Part shown: positions 32,484 through 40,232 of the stretch, piece by piece | Numbering within the stretch: the first letter of the stretch is position 1 | Layout: every line of letters begins with the position of its first letter | Source: Rossellomorea aquimaris | GTDB taxonomy: Bacteria; Bacillota; Bacilli; Bacillales; Bacillaceae_B | Direction of reading: 5' to 3' | Length of the DNA stretch: 64,000 bases | NCBI RefSeq assembly: GCF_001877785.1 | Contig: NZ_MINN01000106.1 | Span: 62,001-126,000, forward strand | Translations under genes and position numbers: made by a program | Notes under the pieces: model-generated | What the model saw: only the letters and a program-made list of their open reading frames with translations | Databases searched by the model: none | What the model was told of the DNA's origin: nothing

Positions 32484-33941
32484 GTGGAAGAAATTGTAGG
32501 CAAATTGGTGGGTATTCTATGGTCACCCGTAATGATTTACTTTTGTTTAGGTGTAGGACTTTTATTTTCTATCTTAACAAGATTTTTGCAGGTGCGTCTG
32601 ATTAAGGACATGGTGGTTCAAATGTTTAAAGGGGGCAGCTCGACATCGGGGGTCTCTTCATTCCAGTCGCTGGCATTATCCTTGTCGGGACGTGTTGGAA
32701 CGGGGAATATCGCAGGTACTGCAACCGCCATCGCGTTCGGCGGACCGGGTGCGGTATTCTGGATGTGGGCCATCGCCTTCATAGGGGCGAGCAGCGCATT
32801 CATAGAATCGACACTGGCACAAATTTATAAAGTGAAACAGGATGGGGAATACCGAGGAGGGCCCGCGTATTATATTGAGAAAGGGATCGGCTGGAAGTGG
32901 TATGCGGTATTATTCTCATTGGCAACACTTCTTGCGATCGGGGTATTGATGCCGGGGATTCAATCGAATTCCATCGCACTGGGACTCGATAATGCATTTA
33001 ATGTGAATACATCCGTAACAGGTATTGGGCTGGTCATCCTTCTTGCCGTGATCATCTTTGGGGGAGTCAAGCGAATTGCCGGTGTGGCTTCTTATGTCGT
33101 ACCTTTCATGGCGATAGCATACATCATTATGGCTCTAGTGATCGTTGGAATGAATATCGGTGAGATTCCTGGAGTACTGAAGCTTATTTTCAGCAGTGCA
33201 TTCGGTGCCGACGCAGCATTCGGCGGAATCATCGGAAGTGCAATTGCATGGGGAGTAAAACGCGGAGTTTATTCCAACGAAGCAGGTCAGGGTACGGGAC
33301 CTCACCATGCGGCTGCGGCTGAAGTTTCCCACCCCGCCAAGCAAGGTTTGGTACAGGCTTCATCCGTTTACATCGATACGCTTTTGGTTTGTTCGGCAAC
33401 GGCGTTCATGATTCTTTTCACAGGCGCCTATAACGTAGAAAAAACTGATGGCACTGCGATCGTCACGAACCTGGAAGGCGTCGAAGCGGGTCCTGCTTAT
33501 ACGCAGGCAGCGATTGAATCGGTCATTCCGGGCTTCGGTGCAGGGTTCGTTGCGGTCGCACTATTCTTCTTTGCCTTTACAACCATCATGGCTTACTACT
33601 ATATGGCTGAAACGAATGTGGCGTATTTATTGAAAGGCAGAAACGCCAAACCGGCCATTTTTATTCTAAAACTTGTCCTGCTTGGAGCCACATTCTATGG
33701 AGCCGTTAAAGAAGCGGCGCTTGCATGGGCTCTAGGGGATATCGGGCTTGGAATCATGGTATGGCTCAACCTTATCGCCATCCTGATCCTTGCAAAACCT
33801 GCTCTTCGTACCCTCAAGGATTATGAAGCACAGAAGAAGCAGGGGCTTGATCCTGTCTTCAACTCGAAAAAGCTTGGTATCAAAAACGCCGAGTTTTGGG
33901 AACAGGAATACAAAGTGGATAAAGAAGAGAACGCTTCTTAA
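32484..33941 (+). CDS. Sodium:alanine/glycine symporter (AGCS family)
   Basis: 485 residues, about 11 membrane helices. Family marks: FQSLALSLSGRVGTGNIAGTATAIAFGGPGAVFWMW, the RGGPAYYIEKG segment, and GVKRGVYSNEAGQGTGPHHAAAAEVSHPAKQG, the AGCS signature. Imports alanine or glycine with sodium. GTG start after AAAGGGGGAAAC. Monocistronic. Confidence 0.92.
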   Translation: MEEIVGKLVGILWSPVMIYFCLGVGLLFSILTRFLQVRLIKDMVVQMFKGGSSTSGVSSFQSLALSLSGRVGTGNIAGTATAIAFGGPGAVFWMWAIAFIGASSAFIESTLAQIYKVKQDGEYRGGPAYYIEKGIGWKWYAVLFSLATLLAIGVLMPGIQSNSIALGLDNAFNVNTSVTGIGLVILLAVIIFGGVKRIAGVASYVVPFMAIAYIIMALVIVGMNIGEIPGVLKLIFSSAFGADAAFGGIIGSAIAWGVKRGVYSNEAGQGTGPHHAAAAEVSHPAKQGLVQASSVYIDTLLVCSATAFMILFTGAYNVEKTDGTAIVTNLEGVEAGPAYTQAAIESVIPGFGAGFVAVALFFFAFTTIMAYYYMAETNVAYLLKGRNAKPAIFILKLVLLGATFYGAVKEAALAWALGDIGLGIMVWLNLIAILILAKPALRTLKDYEAQKKQGLDPVFNSKKLGIKNAEFWEQEYKVDKEENAS

Positions 33942-33950
33942 TAAGTTTTA

Positions 33951-33991
33951 GAACCTGTTGTATGTTCGTACATGCAGCAGGTTTTTTTTGT
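33951..33991 (+). terminator. Terminator after the alanine symporter gene
   Basis: AACCTGTTGTATG / CATGCAGCAGGTT with eight T. Confidence 0.88.
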
Positions 33992-34123
33992 GTGCTCTTG
34001 GATCTCGCCGGTGTCCTGCGAAACTCAATTAATCTGATTAGTTTAATAGGACAAAATCTTTGTGTACTGAAAATAGATTGATTATCATAGATGTAAGTCA
34101 ATGTCGGAAGAGGAGGATTTTAA

Positions 34124-35293
34124 GTGGATTTATATGATTCATATCTTCAAAATGATCGCCAGCGAAAACTGCTGGAAATGGCAGGGAAGCTCGCAGATAC
34201 ATTTTCAGCACGCGCTGAAAGGTTTGACAGGGAAGAGGCTTTCCCATTTGAAAATTTCTCTGATATAAAGAAATCAGGTTATGGATCCTTGAGCGTACCA
34301 AGGGAATATGGCGGGGAAGAGATCAGCTTGTATGAGCTTGTGATGCTCCAGGAAAGGCTGGCCACAGGAGATGCCGCCACATCGCTGTCAATCGGCTGGC
34401 ATCTCGGAGGTTTGATGGAACTCTCTGAAAACCGTCCCTGGAAGGAAGAAACGTTTAAGAGCCTATGTGCAAAAGTAGTCAAAGACAAGGCGCTTATAAA
34501 CAGGGCGGCAACGGAGCCTGCAACCGGCAGTCCGACCAGGGGAGGGCTCCCTGAAACAAAGGCGGTCCAAACCGGAGATGGATGGATTTTGAACGGTCGA
34601 AAAACATTCACCTCGATGGCCAGGGTGCTGGATTATTCTTTAGTGTCGGCCCGAATCGGTGAATCCGGCGAGAAAGGATTCTTTCTCATTGATCATACTC
34701 AGGAAGGGGTATCGATTGAAGAGACCTGGGATACCATCTCCATGAAAGGTACCGGCAGTGATGACCTCGTCCTTCAGGATGTAACTGTTGCAGGGAGTGC
34801 CCTGGTAGAACGGGACAGTGATGCACATGATTCCCGGGAGGAGCTGCCGAAAGCCTGGCTCCTTCATATTCCTGCCTGTTATATAGGGGTGGCGATTGCA
34901 GCCAGGAATGAAGCCGTCCATTTTGCCAAAGAGTACTCTCCCAACAGCCTGCCGGGTCCAATCAAAGACGTTCCGGAGGTCAGAAGGAAAATCGGCGAAA
35001 TTGAACTTGATCTCTTCAATGTAAGGCAGATTCTTTACTCAATCGCCGATAAGTGGGATAAAGAACCGGATAAGAGGCATGGGATGGCATCAGAGCTTGC
35101 CTCTGTAAAACATATCGTGACAAACAGCGCTTTCCGGATTGTCGACACCGCCATGCGGATCGTAGGGGCCAGAAGCCTGTTCAAATCAAATCCAATGCAA
35201 AGGTACTACAGGGACGTAAGAGCAGGACTCCACAATCCGCCGATGGATGACATGGTCATTTCCATGCTCGCTGGCAAAGCACTAAAAGAATAG
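34124..35293 (+). CDS. Acyl-CoA dehydrogenase family protein
   Basis: 389 residues in the usual three-part fold: helical N-terminal domain (GYGSLSVPREYGGEEISLYE), a middle beta-domain with the FAD-binding strand NRAATEPATGSPTRGG and DGWILNGRKTFTSMA, and a C-terminal helical domain ending in RYYRDVRAGLHNPPMDDMVISMLAGKAL. Similar to the YdbM type. The catalytic Glu is not obvious. Likely oxidises a short- or branched-chain acyl-CoA. GTG start with GGAGG 8 bases upstream; single gene. Confidence 0.85.
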   Translation: MDLYDSYLQNDRQRKLLEMAGKLADTFSARAERFDREEAFPFENFSDIKKSGYGSLSVPREYGGEEISLYELVMLQERLATGDAATSLSIGWHLGGLMELSENRPWKEETFKSLCAKVVKDKALINRAATEPATGSPTRGGLPETKAVQTGDGWILNGRKTFTSMARVLDYSLVSARIGESGEKGFFLIDHTQEGVSIEETWDTISMKGTGSDDLVLQDVTVAGSALVERDSDAHDSREELPKAWLLHIPACYIGVAIAARNEAVHFAKEYSPNSLPGPIKDVPEVRRKIGEIELDLFNVRQILYSIADKWDKEPDKRHGMASELASVKHIVTNSAFRIVDTAMRIVGARSLFKSNPMQRYYRDVRAGLHNPPMDDMVISMLAGKALKE

Positions 35294-35304
35294 CAGCCAG
35301 TATA

Positions 35305-35346
35305 AAAGGATCGCCGGAACAATGGTTCCACGCGATCCTTTTATAC
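35305..35346. terminator. Bidirectional terminator
   Basis: AAAGGATCGC-CGGAAC / GTTCC-ACGCGATCCTTTT between two convergent genes. Confidence 0.85.
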
Positions 35347-36414
35347 TTGCAGTGTTTTCACCAAGACGTTTTCATGCTGTTTTTCCAAGACATGCAGTTC
35401 ATTCAGCTCCTCCAATAAATCATGGATTGACAGCAGTTCATACAGTAAGATTGTCTCGCAGGAAAAATAATGCCTGATCGATTCCATGGTACGGCTGTGA
35501 AGCTCTTCATGGTCTTCCCAGAGTTCCTGAAGCAACTCTTTCATCAAGATGAAATGTCCATCCTGCATGTCATAAGTAGGGTGATTAAAGATATTCTTGA
35601 GTGAATGAACAGCTTGGAGAATCTTATCCTTCTCCGTAGGAGTAAAAGACTTATCATGCACAGGGAGATAGATGAGATTGCCGATATGAAAATGAATCTG
35701 CCTTAACAGGTTGAGCTTCTTGAGATGAAAATGGTGGTTCCGGAGGGCTTTTCGGCTGGAACGGTGGAGCTTCATTTCTTCTTTTTCATATTCACACAGA
35801 AGATTTGTTTTATCGATCTCACGCGTAATGTCAGTGAAGATCATCTTCGTTTCCAGGTGCAGGTGGTTCCCCTTAAGGACTTCGTTCACTCTTTTTTCTA
35901 ATATGTTCCCCGTTTTTACATATAAGTAATGGATATTCCTGCTGATGATCGGTGAATACTTCGGCGGCAGGATCCACAGATTGACCAGGGTGGAAACGAT
36001 GAGCCCCAAACTGGTTGTCCCCAGCCTGATAAAGAAAGTTGCAACATAATGATCATGGATCGTGGGGATCATGGCTATCCCGGTCAAAGTAGCCACAAGT
36101 ATCCCGGCATCAAGACGAAGCTTGTGGCAGGTTATGATCGTCAGGATGGCAACCAGTGCATACGTGATTGCGTGATCTCCGAGAAGCGGGGAAATGATCA
36201 CCGCAAATAAGGCACCCAATGCGGATGCAGGAAATCGGACAAATGCTTTTTTTATGGAATCGGCTGCCGTCGGCTCGATTGTCACAATGGCCGTAATGAC
36301 GGCGAACATTGCAGGCCAGTTTAACAGTTCGCAGACAAAGGCCGTCAGAAAAACCGCAATTCCGGTCTTCGCAATCCGTCCCCCCGCAAACCTGAAACGT
36401 TTAAGAAAATTCAT
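35341..36414 (-). CDS. Aromatic acid exporter / FUSC-like membrane protein
   Basis: About 357 residues. Five to six N-terminal membrane helices (GRIAKTGIAVFLTAFVCELLNWPAMFAVITAIVTIEPTAADSIKKAF, the ArAE_1 signature), then a long helical cytoplasmic domain rich in His and Leu that ends LYELLSIHDLLEELNELHVLEKQHENV, likely a coiled coil. Start at ATG 36414 chosen (AAAGGG 8 bases upstream); a TTG at 36438 is possible. Related to E. coli AaeB-like exporters; substrate unknown. Confidence 0.8.
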   Translation of the reverse strand: MNFLKRFRFAGGRIAKTGIAVFLTAFVCELLNWPAMFAVITAIVTIEPTAADSIKKAFVRFPASALGALFAVIISPLLGDHAITYALVAILTIITCHKLRLDAGILVATLTGIAMIPTIHDHYVATFFIRLGTTSLGLIVSTLVNLWILPPKYSPIISRNIHYLYVKTGNILEKRVNEVLKGNHLHLETKMIFTDITREIDKTNLLCEYEKEEMKLHRSSRKALRNHHFHLKKLNLLRQIHFHIGNLIYLPVHDKSFTPTEKDKILQAVHSLKNIFNHPTYDMQDGHFILMKELLQELWEDHEELHSRTMESIRHYFSCETILLYELLSIHDLLEELNELHVLEKQHENVLVKTLQV

Positions 36415-36708
36415 AATGACTACCCTTTCAGAAAACAATCCTATCTACATTATAAAGAAAATAGTGACGAAATGAAAAAAGCTAAAAGCAAGGCTGTTTT
36501 CTAAAGATTGTTGCTTTCCGTAATAGGCTTGTAACCTGAATGCAGCGTGGAGATGGGCTCTTTTCGAACTCAAGATTATACTAGAGACAGACGGACAACC
36601 CGAAAATACCCAAGTGCCGGTATTTTCTTGTCTGAATAGCTGCAAAGTATGCAAAAAGAGCTAAAACAAAAAAGAACTGCCCGTAATGAACAGTTCCTTT
36701 ATATGAAA

Positions 36709-37071
36709 TTATCTAAGAGGTAACGGCCGTAATCTGACATGGATCGACCGGGGCATCAGGTTTTCACTCTGAGCCTCTTTCAAATACGTGAACATTTGTT
36801 TTCCGGCTACAGAGTTTGCCGAGTGAATCGTGATGGATTCAGCGAACAATTGATACTTAACCATGTAGTGCACGAGCATGAGACCATTTCTCGTCTTGCT
36901 CTCCAAGTCATGATCCAATGAAAGATGAGAGATGGGAAATCTCTTGAGAAGGTCTATACATTCATCGATGTCTTTTGCGAGAATGTAACCTTGTGGACAG
37001 TGTCGATAGTCATCTAGAAACACATTTACTGTCATCTTTATTCTACTTTCGTTGATTTGACTTACCTTCAC
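36709..37071 (-). CDS. cREC-type (cyclic-phosphate processing receiver-like) protein
   Basis: Up to 120 residues. NVFLDDYRHCPQGYILAKDIDECIDLL and then ISHLSLDHDLESKTRNGLMLV match the small receiver-like family with FLDD-x-R-xx-P-xG and LSLDHDL motifs that was proposed from genome surveys to act on cyclic phosphates. Start unclear: GTG 37071 gives the full frame but ATG 37035 (before TVNVFLDD) would fit the family length. Free-standing; no linked nucleotidyltransferase or effector gene. Function unproven. Confidence 0.65.
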   Translation of the reverse strand: MKVSQINESRIKMTVNVFLDDYRHCPQGYILAKDIDECIDLLKRFPISHLSLDHDLESKTRNGLMLVHYMVKYQLFAESITIHSANSVAGKQMFTYLKEAQSENLMPRSIHVRLRPLPLR

Positions 37072-37224
37072 CCTAACAGACTAAGGGTGATACTTATATA
37101 GGTATAAAGAACTAATAAATTTTAAAGTTATTGTACAAGTATAATAATTAATTTAGCACGACACTCAAAAAATGTTGTGAAATGTCGAAGGAAAAATGAA
37201 TCTTTTTTACCTATTTAAAATGAA

Positions 37225-38160
37225 CTAGTTATCCAGCAGTTTCAACAGCAGGTCCGGCCTGTCGGTTATGATTCCATCAGCGCCGGCGTCAATCAGGCGC
37301 TGCATCGTCTGACGGTCATTCACGGTCCAATAATGGACAGGCAGGTTTAATCGTTGAGCTCCGCTGATGAGAACCGGATCTGTAAAATCGATTTTCCCTT
37401 TTTGCAGCGGCAGCTGGAACCCGTGTACTTTTGGTTTGTAAAGATTCCTCAATAAAAGCTTGTGCAGGATAACAAATTTTTTCACTTCCTGAGTGCCTGC
37501 CTGGACGGCAATCCTGCCTCCGGAAGCAAGAGTGAACCGGTCGATGATGCTTTGATCGAATGAAGCGATCAGAACGTTATTTTCCATATCATATTCTTTG
37601 ATCAGCCCCAGCAGATTCCGGATGATTTCATCCAGTCTTTCTGGAGGATTGTCATCTTTGATCTCGATATTCATCTTCATATGGGGGAAACGCTGGAATA
37701 CTTCTTCAAGGGTGGGGATATAGACGCCTTTACCACGAAAAGAATATTCTCTTTCGGCATTTTTAAACGTATATCCTGCGTCCAGGCGCTGAAGTTCTTC
37801 CAAGGTGTAGTCAGCAACCTGCCCCCGGCCGTCGGTGGTGGCATCTACTGTTGGATCATGAATGGTCACAAGATGCCCGTCCCTGGTAATATGTATATCC
37901 ATTTCAATCACATCAACGCCAAGCTTTTCCGCGTTCCGGAATGCTTCTATTGTATTTCCGGGTGCAAGCAGCTTGCCGCCCTGATGTGCGATCACAATCG
38001 GTTTTGTATGCTCATTTTGAAAGAAAGGAAGGGTTTGTCCTTTATCTGCCGGCAGGAAATAAGCGATGCAGAAGAATATCCCGATAAATATGATAAGCAA
38101 AATCCAGAAAAAAGGTTTGGTGCGTATAAGGTGCGATGGGCTCGGTTTAAGGTTATTCAT
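37225..38160 (-). CDS. Membrane-anchored glycerophosphodiester phosphodiesterase
   Basis: 311 residues: an N-terminal membrane helix (PFFWILLIIFIGIFFCIAYFLP), then a GDPD TIM barrel outside the cell. Catalytic parts: VIAHQGGKLLAPGNTIEAF, GVDVIEMDIHITRDGHLVTIHDPTVDATTDGRG, and HYWTVNDRQTMQRLIDAGADGIITDRPDLL. Hydrolyses glycerophosphodiesters (lipid head groups or teichoic acid) to glycerol 3-phosphate. AAAGGATGAC precedes the ATG. Confidence 0.92.
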   Translation of the reverse strand: MNNLKPSPSHLIRTKPFFWILLIIFIGIFFCIAYFLPADKGQTLPFFQNEHTKPIVIAHQGGKLLAPGNTIEAFRNAEKLGVDVIEMDIHITRDGHLVTIHDPTVDATTDGRGQVADYTLEELQRLDAGYTFKNAEREYSFRGKGVYIPTLEEVFQRFPHMKMNIEIKDDNPPERLDEIIRNLLGLIKEYDMENNVLIASFDQSIIDRFTLASGGRIAVQAGTQEVKKFVILHKLLLRNLYKPKVHGFQLPLQKGKIDFTDPVLISGAQRLNLPVHYWTVNDRQTMQRLIDAGADGIITDRPDLLLKLLDN

Positions 38161-38200
38161 AGACAGTCATCCTTTATTGTAGTAGTTCGTGTGAATTCTT

Positions 38201-38224
38201 CTTCCTTAATATCTATTAAGGAAG
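38201..38224. repeat. Perfect 10-bp inverted repeat hairpin
   Basis: CTTCCTTAAT-ATCT-ATTAAGGAAG with no T run, between the GDPD promoter side and the HTH gene. The rest of 38161-38441 shows only promoter-like AT-rich DNA. Confidence 0.6.
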
Positions 38225-38401
38225 GGGCCTGGACATGAATGGTTTTTCTTTTAATTTTCTAAAGGGACTTCCGAATCAGGGAAGAGGAGTCAAGAGGGAG
38301 CTGGAGAAGATGAAAAAGGATATTTGTAGCAATTATGTGAACTTAAATTCTTTTGAACGTAAAAAATTTACTTTAAAAGGAAATTTATATTGTATTAAAG
38401 C

Positions 38402-38415
38402 GTAATATACATTAC
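38402..38415. promoter_or_regulatory. Palindrome GTAAT-ATAC-ATTAC before the HTH gene
   Basis: A 5-bp inverted repeat with 4-base centre just upstream of the AAGGAGG of the HTH gene; a possible autoregulatory operator overlapping a TATATT-like -10. Confidence 0.4.
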
Positions 38416-38441
38416 TCTATAAAGTAAGGAGGCGCTTTCAT

Positions 38442-39491
38442 ATGCAAAATCAATTATCATTGAATGTTTCATTGCTTCGCCGCAGAGTCCCGAATTTGAC
38501 TACAGCTGCGAAAGCGGTGGGTCTTAGACCCGCGACAGTATCAAATCTTTGCACGGGCAAAATATCCGTCGGCCGTGCAGAAGTGAGAACGCTGGTGACG
38601 CTGGCCAATCTTGCAAATTGTTCTCTGGATGAATTGATTATTCAAGGAGGGAAATTAAGTATGATTGAAACGGGAATCAAGTCAGTGGATTTATTTGCTC
38701 CAATCGTAAAAGGAGGGATCAACGGTTTTGTTGCGAGGGCACAGGTGGGGCAGCTTGTTGTATTGGCAGAAATCACTCAAAACTTAAAAGAAAAAGGTTT
38801 TGAGACCATCCTGTGGGCACCAGATAAAGAATTCACAGGGTTGAGCGATCTTGAAGGGTTTATTGATGCAAAAGTGCATTCCATCGAGGATGCATTTGCC
38901 GAGGTTTCATTGAGGGATGAGAAGGAAAAGATCATCCTGCAGGTGGACCGCTCATTTGTGGTTTCCGGAGACCTATATCAGTTGAGGGAACGGTTTGAAG
39001 CGGAGGGCCATCCTGATATCACGACAATCCTGTTCGACCCAAGCGGAACTGCAGTGGATGAAGAGGACCCATACGGCCCGCTTGATACGATGTGTTATTT
39101 CGATATCGACCTGGCGAGCAGGGGCATCTATCCAGCTATCCATCCTGTACAGTCGACATCTTTATTGGTGGAAGAGGACTCATTGGAGGACCGCCACAGT
39201 ACAGTGAATCGCAAAGCAAAAAAACTGCTCAGGCGCTATAAGGAAATCCGGGTCCTGTTAAATTCCCTTGGCAAAGAAAAGCTGCCGGAAGCGGACCTTG
39301 AACTGTACACGATCGGGGAAAGACTCGAAGCATATCTCAGTCAGCCGTTTTATGTCGCAGAAGAATTCACGAAGGTGAAAGGAGAACGGGTCTCCGTTCA
39401 GGACAGCATTAAAGATATCGAAAAAATCCTGGCCGGGTATTACAATGACCTTAAACCGGCAGAATTGAAATATAAAGGGAAAGTAAGCTGA
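38442..39491 (+). CDS. XRE-type HTH fused to a degenerate F1-ATPase beta-subunit-like domain
   Basis: 349 residues. Residues 5-67 are an XRE/Cro HTH (NLTTAAKAVGLRPATVSNLCTGKISVG). From 75 to the end the protein follows the F1-ATPase beta subunit: IETGIKSVDLFAPIVKGG (75-92), the P-loop position ARAQVGQLV (98-106) where GKT is lost, IILQVDRSF as Walker B (164-172), ASRGIYPAIHPVQSTS (225-240), RRYKEI, LGKEKLPEADL at the DELSEED position, and LSQPFYVAEEFT (299-310). The N-terminal beta-barrel of F1-beta is missing. It cannot bind ATP in the normal way. AAGGAGG-GCGCTTTCAT before ATG; a second AAGGAGG (38644) precedes an internal ATG at 38661 (M74), exactly before the F1-like part. A regulator using an F1-like fold is inferred. 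Confidence 0.85.
   Translation: MQNQLSLNVSLLRRRVPNLTTAAKAVGLRPATVSNLCTGKISVGRAEVRTLVTLANLANCSLDELIIQGGKLSMIETGIKSVDLFAPIVKGGINGFVARAQVGQLVVLAEITQNLKEKGFETILWAPDKEFTGLSDLEGFIDAKVHSIEDAFAEVSLRDEKEKIILQVDRSFVVSGDLYQLRERFEAEGHPDITTILFDPSGTAVDEEDPYGPLDTMCYFDIDLASRGIYPAIHPVQSTSLLVEEDSLEDRHSTVNRKAKKLLRRYKEIRVLLNSLGKEKLPEADLELYTIGERLEAYLSQPFYVAEEFTKVKGERVSVQDSIKDIEKILAGYYNDLKPAELKYKGKVS
38644..38663 (+). promoter_or_regulatory. Internal ribosome binding site and start codon
   Basis: AAGGAGG (38644-38650), 10 bases, ATG (38661), in frame, giving a 276-residue product that is only the F1-beta-like domain. As strong as the site at the first start. Confidence 0.5.
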
Positions 39492-39492
39492 A

Positions 39493-39534
39493 AAAAGGGA
39501 CGATTCTTTTATAGAAGAATCGTCCTTTTTACGC
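39493..39534. terminator. Bidirectional terminator
   Basis: AAAAAGGGACGATTCTT / AGAATCGTCCTTTTT between convergent genes. Confidence 0.9.
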
Positions 39535-40131
39535 AGTGTATTTACCGTACATATGTTCCATGATAGGATAGAAGAAATGAATGATGAATCCGAGCGTACA
39601 GGCAACGATGACCGTACCGGGTCCGACTGCTCCGTGAAAGACCATGGCGAGCGTGATGGCAATGGCTTCGTTCAGCAGGCGTGCATTACGGAGATTGAGG
39701 CCGAAGCGGCGGTGGATAGCAATCATAAACGTATCCATCGGACTGGAAGGGAGCTTTGCCTGCAGGTAGATGGAAATGCCGAAGCCGAGGATCAATATGC
39801 CGGCGAGAACGAATGACAGCTGCTGAGTAAAGCCTGCAGGCTCAACTTGTGATAGACCGGTTTTAATCCAAAAGTCCACCATCATACCTATAAGAAATAT
39901 GGACAGGGCAGCGGGCCATTCAATTCTTTTCTTTAACAACAGCGCATTGATGACAATCAGAATGCAGCCATTCATAAAGATGCATGTCCCGATACTGAGA
40001 TGAAACAAGTAAGACTCCCCTACGGCCAGTGCATCCCATGGAGCTGCTCCAAGGTTTCCTTTTATGATGAGTGAGACCCCAAAGGAAAGGCATAGGAGTC
40101 CGATGCAGTAAAAGGTGAATCTTACTTTCAT
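39529..40131 (-). CDS. YczE/YitT-type integral membrane protein
   Basis: 200 residues, five to six membrane helices: FTFYCIGLLCLSFGVSLIIKGNLGAAPWDALAVG is the family start, and LQAKLPSSPMDTFMIAIHRRFGLNLRNARLLNEAI the second conserved repeat. Members are found in Bacillus next to antibiotic synthesis or stress genes; transport role is suspected, not shown. GGAGGAAAATAGA before the ATG. Confidence 0.82.
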   Translation of the reverse strand: MKVRFTFYCIGLLCLSFGVSLIIKGNLGAAPWDALAVGESYLFHLSIGTCIFMNGCILIVINALLLKKRIEWPAALSIFLIGMMVDFWIKTGLSQVEPAGFTQQLSFVLAGILILGFGISIYLQAKLPSSPMDTFMIAIHRRFGLNLRNARLLNEAIAITLAMVFHGAVGPGTVIVACTLGFIIHFFYPIMEHMYGKYTA

Positions 40132-40232
40132 TCTATTTTCCTCCGTTCGATCGAAAATGTATCTATTATCAACGATATGAGTTGTCCTAATAAGTTAGAA
40201 GCATAATTTAATGAAGGCCGTGGTGAGACGTT

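Noticed and set aside
38442-39491. HTH / F1-beta junction as a sequencing or frameshift artefact
   Set aside because: The frame is continuous without any stop or shift, codon use is even across the joint, and the gene has a proper ribosome binding site and terminator. The fusion is accepted as real, pending comparison with relatives.
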